NCBI GenBank assembly: GCA_023386395.1
Contig: JAEWJV010000494.1
Span: forward strand, 1-9,741
DNA from: Bacteroidota bacterium
GTDB taxonomy: Bacteria > Bacteroidota > Bacteroidia > Chitinophagales > Chitinophagaceae
Direction: 5' to 3'
DNA length: 9,741 nt
The position numbers and the translations under genes are program-made. Shown here one piece after another: positions 1 to 4,520 of the stretch (position 1 is the stretch's first letter; each line of letters starts with the position of its first letter). Under the pieces are notes generated by a model. The model was not told the DNA's origin, made no database searches, and saw only the letters and a list, made by a program, of their open reading frames with translations.

Positions 1-413
1 GCGATACCATACTTTCTGCCATACATAATATTGTAAATGAAAGGTTTGACGGCCGCTCATCGCTGAAAACCTATCTGTACCAGATTTTTTCCAATAAATG
101 TATTGACCTGATACGAAAAAACACGACAAATAAGCATCAGGTACATAAAACAATGCCTGTAGCAGATGCAATGAGCCAGTTACCGGACAGCACAAGAACT
201 GTGATTGATGGGCTAATAACCAGTGAGTTAAAGGCAACTGTGCGAAAGCAGCTTGATGCAATAGGGGAAAAATGCAGGAAGCTTTTACTGATGTTTGAAG
301 ATGGCCTGACAGATAAGGAAATTGCAGCAATCCTGTCGTACAATACAGCGGCGGTAGTTAAAACCACGCGGTTAAGGTGTTTGGATAAGCTAAGGGAAAA
401 AATACTTAATTAG
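1..413 (+). CDS. ECF-type RNA polymerase sigma factor (partial, 5' end outside window)
   Basis: The reading frame is open from base 3 to the TAG at 411-413, giving 136 visible residues that lack the N-terminus. The first part (FDGRSSLKTYLYQIFSNKCIDLIRK) matches the end of sigma region 2 (2.3/2.4), which contacts the -10 element. A variable linker follows. Region 4 then begins at about base 225: a helix with GEKCRKLLLMF, the helix-turn-helix LTDKEIAAILSYNTAAVVK, and a final RLRCLDKLR helix, which would bind the -35 element. This region 4 style (Cys-Arg before Leu-Leu, and RCLxKLR) is common in Bacteroidota ECF sigma factors that are encoded next to a membrane regulator. The next gene starts 59 bases downstream on the same strand and is of anti-sigma type, so the two probably form a regulatory pair. 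The promoters it recognises cannot be told from the sequence. Confidence 0.88.
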   Translation, partial: DTILSAIHNIVNERFDGRSSLKTYLYQIFSNKCIDLIRKNTTNKHQVHKTMPVADAMSQLPDSTRTVIDGLITSELKATVRKQLDAIGEKCRKLLLMFEDGLTDKEIAAILSYNTAAVVKTTRLRCLDKLREKILN

Positions 414-472
414 CTTTAAGATATGGTTATTGCTTCAGTTTATTAAAACAGATACTCTAAACAAAAATAATT

Positions 473-640
473 ATGCCAGACAACCTGGAATATATTGAAT
501 CCTATTTTCAGCAGGTATTAAATGCCGAGGAAAAACAGGCTTTTGAAAAAAAGTGTGAAACAGATGAGGCTTTCGCAAAAGAAGTGGCCTTCTATATAGT
601 TACCCGTGAAACTTTGCGCGAAGATTTGCTGGCAAAATAA
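473..640 (+). CDS. 55-codon N-terminal piece of the split TPR/anti-sigma-type protein
   Basis: The ORF starts at the ATG at 473 behind an A-rich leader (AAACAAAAATAATT), the usual Bacteroidota initiation context, and ends at the TAA at 638-640. It is Glu/Lys-rich and helical, and contains YIESYFQQVLNAEEKQAFE and ETDEAFAKEVAFY. This pattern of a short helix, then 'aeEkqaFE', then 'teafakEVa' is typical of the cytoplasmic end of Bacteroidota sigma-partner proteins. If it is made on its own it would be a soluble peptide that might still touch the sigma factor but has lost its membrane tether. The next two stops follow within 30 bases, so readthrough into the rest is unlikely. Confidence 0.5.
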   Translation: MPDNLEYIESYFQQVLNAEEKQAFEKKCETDEAFAKEVAFYIVTRETLREDLLAK

Positions 641-727
641 CAGCAGGAATGGAAGGCATTATAAACGTAAGAAGAAAGCGCGCCTGTTATTTCCATCTCT
701 AAAAAATCGACCTTAAGCAAATGGATC

Positions 728-1207
728 ATGTACGCTGCAGCAGCCTGTGTGCTGGTGGTAGCATCTATGTTCCTGTTTGAAATGCAAAGCTCACCGCAAA
801 GGCTCGCTTCCCAATACATTAATAGTATGGATTTAAGCCAAACTATGGATGCTTCGCACGACAGCCTGCAGCTTGGCATTGCAGCTTATAAAAATAAGGA
901 TTATACCAAAGCTTTAGGTTATTTTGAAGGCGTTACAAAACAAGATACTGCTAACAGCGATGCCAAAAAATACACAGGTTTAACTTATATACAATTAAAT
1001 AATTACGATAAAGCCATTGAGCAATTTGAAGCACTGGCCAATATGCAAGGTCTTTATTATAACCCGGGAGATTTTTTAAAAGCCGTAGCCTTATTAAAAA
1101 GAAATAAATCCGGAGATGAAGCAACAGCCAAAATGTTACTGCAGAAAGTGGTAAGTGAAAACGAAAGTGAAAACGAAACTGCTGAAGAATGGCTGAAGAA
1201 ATTTTAG
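728..1207 (+). CDS. Membrane-anchored TPR protein (C-terminal piece, 159 aa)
   Basis: This is an open frame of 159 codons downstream of the three TAA codons. It begins with an ATG that lies exactly at the start of the hydrophobic helix (residues 1-17, MYAAAACVLVVASMFLF). That fits an internal Met of a longer protein better than a native start, because no charged residues precede the helix. Two TPR units follow: LGIAAYKNKDYTKALGYFEGV (about residues 48-70) and GLTYIQLNNYDKAIEQFEAL (about 84-108), then a third helix pair and the ending AEEWLKKF. If it is translated by reinitiation, the product would be a single-pass inner-membrane protein with periplasmic TPRs. The coding quality of this part is good, so inactivation, if real, is recent. 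Confidence 0.5.
   Translation: MYAAAACVLVVASMFLFEMQSSPQRLASQYINSMDLSQTMDASHDSLQLGIAAYKNKDYTKALGYFEGVTKQDTANSDAKKYTGLTYIQLNNYDKAIEQFEALANMQGLYYNPGDFLKAVALLKRNKSGDEATAKMLLQKVVSENESENETAEEWLKKF
1154..1177 (+). repeat. 12-bp perfect tandem duplication inside the TPR gene
   Basis: The unit AGTGAAAACGAA is present twice head to tail. It encodes the repeated tetrapeptide SENE in the loop before the last helix (VVSENESENETAEEW). It is in frame and therefore harmless. It looks like a slippage duplication. Confidence 0.75.
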
Positions 1208-1256
1208 GGATATGATTTTCATTTGATCTGATTAGCTAACACCCAAAATATAAATT

Positions 1257-1379
1257 ATGGATCAAACTACCATTCAAACTATTATACAAGGAGCTATACT
1301 TATTACAGTAGTTTATATAGCGGCTAAAACTACCGGTGGCGGAGATAAACCAAAAAATCCTCCCACTACCGATAGCTAA
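1257..1379 (+). CDS. Small single-span membrane peptide (40 aa) upstream of the first CHAT gene
   Basis: The ATG at 1257 sits behind an A-rich leader (CCCAAAATATAAATT), and the ORF ends with TAA at 1377-1379. The protein has a short polar N-terminus (MDQTTIQT), a hydrophobic helix (about residues 9-23, IIQGAILITVVYIAA), and a polar tail rich in Lys, Gly, Pro and Thr (KTTGGGDKPKNPPTTDS). No family is recognised. It lies 49 bases after the TPR gene and 55 bases before the CHAT gene on the same strand, so it is probably cotranscribed with them. The second CHAT gene also has a very small ORF just upstream. It could be a partner, a substrate or a membrane adaptor of the CHAT protein; nothing in the sequence decides between these. 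The orderly leader, membrane helix and tail make chance less likely, but at this length a spurious ORF remains possible. Confidence 0.5.
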   Translation: MDQTTIQTIIQGAILITVVYIAAKTTGGGDKPKNPPTTDS

Positions 1380-1420
1380 GAAAAAGCAATTCATACATTC
1401 TATAGCAAATTAAAAAAGCA

Positions 1421-1436
1421 ATAAGCTTTAGCTTAT
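1421..1436 (+). promoter_or_regulatory. Small hairpin overlapping the start codon of the first CHAT gene
   Basis: ATAAGC (1421-1426) can pair with GCTTAT (1431-1436) across the loop TTTA. The last two paired bases are the A and T of the start codon at 1435. Bacteroidota genes usually start translation from an unstructured A-rich leader, so a stem here could lower initiation. It is only six pairs, four of them A-T, so it is weak and may be chance. Confidence 0.25.
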
Positions 1437-4203
1437 GTATTATAATGCCATTCCTATTTGCAAGAGCTTTAGCTTTTTAATTATTGTAATATCTTCTTTT
1501 ACATTAAAGACGCAAGCTCAATGCGCCGAAGGAGATTTTTTAAATAAAATATCGGTTATTGATAAAAGTACCGAGCTAAGTGATGCGGAAAAATTAGCGG
1601 ATTATTACGCTCTTAAAAATCTTTTTAACAGCTGCAGATTTCAACCTGATTCCATTTATTCAGCTATACTTCTAAAAATTGGTTATTATGAAGTTAACTG
1701 CAACAAAAACTTTGACATTGGAATTGCGATGGCTAATGAGGCACTGAGAGTAACAAATAATAAAAAAGGTTCAAAACACCTCACAATAAAAGCTTATTAT
1801 CACTTAGCTGCATACTACTATCAACTTTCATTATTTGACAAAGCGATAAAATATTTCGACAGCACTATTTTGATTGCAAATACCTTTCCCAATACCTCCA
1901 CCTATACTATCCAGTCGAGATTATATAAAGCATATATATTTTTCCAGGCCGGGGATTATCAAAAAGCAATAGATGAGAGTACGTCGGGCATATATACCTC
2001 TTTACAAAAAAGAGATTCTACATATTTTTTAGAGCTATTAATACAAAGAGCCCAATCACTTTATTACGAAAACAATTTAACGGAAGCTTTTACCGATGTA
2101 AACACAATAATAAAGATATCCGGAGAAAATAATGCTTTATATGAATTGGCATCGGCACAAAAAATAAAGGCTATAATTTTTCAGAGAAAACAACAATTTA
2201 AAGCCGCCGATTCACTATTTAAAAAAGCAATTGCCATAAGGATTAAAACAGGAGACCTTGACCAGGTCTCCCGTGATTATCTCGACTATGGAAACTTTTA
2301 TACAGACAGTTTACATTATTATGAAAGGGCAAAATTTTGCTATTTCCAAACGATAAATTATGCAAAAAAAGTAAATGATTCTGCGCTTCTCGCAAAAGCC
2401 AATACAAACCTTGCAGAACTTTATTTAACGCAAAATGATTTTTTTTCAGCAGCTAAATATGTCCATAGAGCTTTTGCATTCCTAAATGCCCCGGTTACCA
2501 GTCTTAATAAAAATCCAACGTCATCAGATTTATACAAAACCGGCATTAATGAAACGATAATTGTTCTTATTAATAATAAAATAGAATTACTATTAAAAAC
2601 TTTTGCTGCAAAAAAAGATAATAATTCATTAAAGGCCTGTATGCAAACATGCCTGGTTATGGATACTATTATAACGAAAATGCGAAAAGAACAAATGGGC
2701 GATGAGAGCAAATTGTATTGGAGAAATTATACAAAAGATTTTTATTCAAATGCCATTAAAACCAGTTTCCTGGCTAATAACCCTGATGCAGCTTTTTATT
2801 TCATGGAAAAAAGCCGTGCTGTATTACTCAACGATAAATTAAACGAGCTTAATGCAGCTTCCTATCTTTCAAAAGCAGATGCAGCCAAACAAGAAGATTA
2901 TGAAATCAGGATTATTGAACTACAGCAGAAGATGTCAGCATTATCCGGCATATCTAAAAAATACCAGCCTTTACAGTTACAGCTATTAAATATCAAAAAT
3001 GATTACGAACAATTCATCAAATCGCTCGAGCAAAAATACCCCGTGTATTTTCAATACAAGTATGCAGATAATATTCCAACATTAAAAGCACTTCAATCTT
3101 ATCTTGCTAAGAATAATCAAAGTTTTATTCATTATTTCTTTACTGATACAGCAACCTATATTTTATCAATAACTCCAAACAACACTAAATTCATTAAACT
3201 TACCCAAGACGAATTCAATAAAGATAAGCTTACATATTTTATAAAATTATGTTCAGATAAAAAGGTATTAAATAACGACTATCACTCCTTCGCATTATTA
3301 TCTAATTCTATTTATAAGAAGATATTTCAGCCTTTGCAATTGCCTGAAGGCAGGGTTGTAATTTGTACAGAAAATACGGTAATTCCTTTTGAAGCCTTAT
3401 GCACCGATATAAATGGCAAACATTTTTTACTAAATGATTATAGTTTCGGTTACGCTTATTCTGCCGGCTTCGTAATGAAGCAATTTAATAACCCGCCCGC
3501 CAAAGGAAATTTCATTGGCTTCGCCCCTGTTTCCTTTAATAAAGCACTCGGCGTTGTTGACTTAAAAAATGCTGCAGGCGCTTTAAATACATCTGCCTCT
3601 TTTTATAATAACGATAAACTTTTTACATATACATCCGCAAGCCGCCACAACTTTTTTTCTTATGCTCCCTCCTATTCCGTCGTAAGTATTTTCTCACATG
3701 CTTATGCTGATACCACAGATAATGAGCCCGTGCTTTTTATGCAGGATTCTTTAATTCATTTATCGGAATTACAAACATTGAACAATCCGGCAACAAAACT
3801 TGTTTTGTTAAGCGCCTGTCAAACCAACGTGGGCAAAAATGCAACGGGCGAAGGTATTTACAGCCTGGCAAGGGGATTTGCAAGTGCAGGCATTCCCGCT
3901 GTTTCAGCAACTTTATGGAAAGCAGATGAACAAACGATTTATGCTATCTCTGAAAAATTTAACGAATACCTCGCTGATGGAATGAAGAAAGATGAGGCGC
4001 TGCAAAAAGCCAAATTAGATTTTATACATGCAAACAGCAGTGAAAAAACGCTGCCTTATTATTGGGCGAATATGATACTGATTGGAAATGCGGATGCGAT
4101 TCATCTTCAGCCGAATCATTTCGGTGCTTATTTATGGTTAGCGGGTTTATTGCTTATACTTATACCCGCGGCATTCATCATTAAAAAGAAAAGCTTTAAA
4201 TAA
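1435..4203 (+). CDS. Periplasmic, membrane-anchored TPR-CHAT (caspase-like) protease, copy 1
   Basis: This 922-aa protein begins with a Sec signal peptide (Lys10, hydrophobic SFSFLIIVISSFTL, cleavage likely near TQA-Q). About six TPR helix pairs follow (roughly residues 116-345; for example AAYYYQLSLFDKAIKYFDS and YIFFQAGDYQKAIDES), then an all-helical region with a coiled-coil-like stretch (about 485-545, IIELQQKMSAL and FIKSLEQKYP). The CHAT domain spans about 560-893. The caspase-type dyad is visible: His755 in FSHA and Cys795 in LLSACQTNVGKNATGEG, followed by the conserved LARGFASAGIPAVSATLW and PYYWANMILIG. A final helix (898-916) ends in KKKSFK. This gives a type I topology with the protease domain in the periplasm. 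Family knowledge: CHAT domains are clan CD cysteine proteases that often cut after a basic residue; the substrate here is unknown. The gene follows the sigma/TPR genes on the same strand. The start is the only in-frame ATG that includes the signal peptide. Confidence 0.9.
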   Translation: MYYNAIPICKSFSFLIIVISSFTLKTQAQCAEGDFLNKISVIDKSTELSDAEKLADYYALKNLFNSCRFQPDSIYSAILLKIGYYEVNCNKNFDIGIAMANEALRVTNNKKGSKHLTIKAYYHLAAYYYQLSLFDKAIKYFDSTILIANTFPNTSTYTIQSRLYKAYIFFQAGDYQKAIDESTSGIYTSLQKRDSTYFLELLIQRAQSLYYENNLTEAFTDVNTIIKISGENNALYELASAQKIKAIIFQRKQQFKAADSLFKKAIAIRIKTGDLDQVSRDYLDYGNFYTDSLHYYERAKFCYFQTINYAKKVNDSALLAKANTNLAELYLTQNDFFSAAKYVHRAFAFLNAPVTSLNKNPTSSDLYKTGINETIIVLINNKIELLLKTFAAKKDNNSLKACMQTCLVMDTIITKMRKEQMGDESKLYWRNYTKDFYSNAIKTSFLANNPDAAFYFMEKSRAVLLNDKLNELNAASYLSKADAAKQEDYEIRIIELQQKMSALSGISKKYQPLQLQLLNIKNDYEQFIKSLEQKYPVYFQYKYADNIPTLKALQSYLAKNNQSFIHYFFTDTATYILSITPNNTKFIKLTQDEFNKDKLTYFIKLCSDKKVLNNDYHSFALLSNSIYKKIFQPLQLPEGRVVICTENTVIPFEALCTDINGKHFLLNDYSFGYAYSAGFVMKQFNNPPAKGNFIGFAPVSFNKALGVVDLKNAAGALNTSASFYNNDKLFTYTSASRHNFFSYAPSYSVVSIFSHAYADTTDNEPVLFMQDSLIHLSELQTLNNPATKLVLLSACQTNVGKNATGEGIYSLARGFASAGIPAVSATLWKADEQTIYAISEKFNEYLADGMKKDEALQKAKLDFIHANSSEKTLPYYWANMILIGNADAIHLQPNHFGAYLWLAGLLLILIPAAFIIKKKSFK

Positions 4204-4223
4204 TTTATAAGATCATACACCGA

Positions 4224-4231
4224 TAAATTTG
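4224..4231 (+). promoter_or_regulatory. Candidate Bacteroidota -7 promoter box (TAAATTTG)
   Basis: TAAATTTG fits the Bacteroidota -7 consensus TAnnTTTG. It lies 75 bases upstream of the small ORF at 4307 and could drive that ORF and the second CHAT gene. No clear TTTG -33 box sits about 20 bases upstream; the nearest is TTTA at 4204-4207, too close. In AT-rich DNA such a match arises easily by chance. Confidence 0.2.
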
Positions 4232-4306
4232 ATAACTTGCTTCCCCTATTTGTATTAACCACGACTAATAGGCAAAATTCAAATATTAAATCAAAACACC
4301 AGTTTT

Positions 4307-4411
4307 ATGGCAAAAACAAAAACAAAAAAAGATGTGATCGTTCAACCTACGGCAAGTGCGGCAAGTGAAACTGCTCCTACAGGAACAACAAAGCAAACCA
4401 AGCCCAAATAA
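4307..4411 (+). CDS. Small Lys/Thr-rich peptide (34 aa) upstream of the second CHAT gene
   Basis: The ORF runs from the ATG at 4307 to the TAA at 4409-4411. The product has a basic head (MAKTKTKKDV), an Ala/Ser/Thr middle (PTASAASETAPTG) and a basic tail (TTKQTKPK). It has no membrane helix and is predicted to be unstructured and cationic. No family is recognised, although short Lys/Thr/Ala-rich hypothetical proteins are common in Bacteroidota. Like the 40-codon ORF at 1257, it is a tiny ORF placed just before a CHAT gene, here 109 bases ahead. The two peptides share only a Thr/Lys/Pro-rich tail, not a clear alignment. Basic residues are typical of many CHAT cleavage sites, so a substrate role is conceivable but entirely inferred. 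Low-complexity coding of this length could also be chance. Confidence 0.45.
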   Translation: MAKTKTKKDVIVQPTASAASETAPTGTTKQTKPK

Positions 4412-4520
4412 CTTATTAATAACACTCTTTTTAATTTCCCGGGCAGCTTCATAAAAAATTTGTTCTGCTGTTGTACGGCATTATATTAAATTAGGCCAGT
4501 TTTACTTACAATTTAATGTG

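Larger units (their letters stand above)
473..1207 (+). pseudogene. Membrane-anchored TPR protein, likely sigma-factor partner, broken by three in-frame TAA codons
   Basis: One continuous frame of 245 codons runs from the ATG at 473 to the TAG at 1205-1207, interrupted only by TAA at 638-640, 662-664 and 668-670 (codons 56, 64 and 66). No frameshift is needed. On both sides the protein is sensible: an acidic N-terminal module (YIESYFQQVLNAEEKQAFE) like those of Bacteroidota anti-sigma-type proteins, a Q/E/K-rich stretch holding the stops, a hydrophobic helix (MYAAAACVLVVASMFLF), then two TPR-like helix pairs and the ending AEEWLKKF. The intact protein would have a cytoplasmic N-terminus able to hold the upstream sigma factor and a periplasmic TPR domain. 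The N-terminal module has no zinc-finger HxxxCxxC motif, so the anti-sigma role is inferred from layout and position. The two open parts are listed separately in case they are translated as a split gene. Sequencing error cannot be excluded. Confidence 0.7.
4204..4517 (+). other. Intergenic spacer between the two CHAT genes (314 bp)
   Basis: Apart from one small ORF at 4307-4411, this spacer holds no gene that I can see. A TAAATTTG box lies at 4224-4231 and is listed separately as a weak promoter candidate. No strong terminator hairpin follows the first CHAT gene, so readthrough into the second CHAT gene is possible. The bases between the small ORF and the second CHAT gene (4412-4517) show no convincing promoter, operator or riboswitch. 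Confidence 0.6.

Noticed and set aside
638..670. TAA as a sense codon (altered genetic code or programmed readthrough)
   Set aside because: TAA is a plain stop for the first CHAT gene, odhB, sucA and both small ORFs in the same window, and no readthrough signal is seen next to the clustered codons.
592..879. Minus-strand ORF of 95 codons over the broken TPR gene
   Set aside because: It is antisense to a frame that encodes clear TPR and membrane segments, and its own translation shows no recognisable domain.
1435..1540. First CHAT protein as a lipoprotein because a Cys follows the hydrophobic segment
   Set aside because: The residues before the Cys are TQAQ, which does not fit a lipobox; an ordinary signal peptidase I site plus the C-terminal anchor explains the sequence better.
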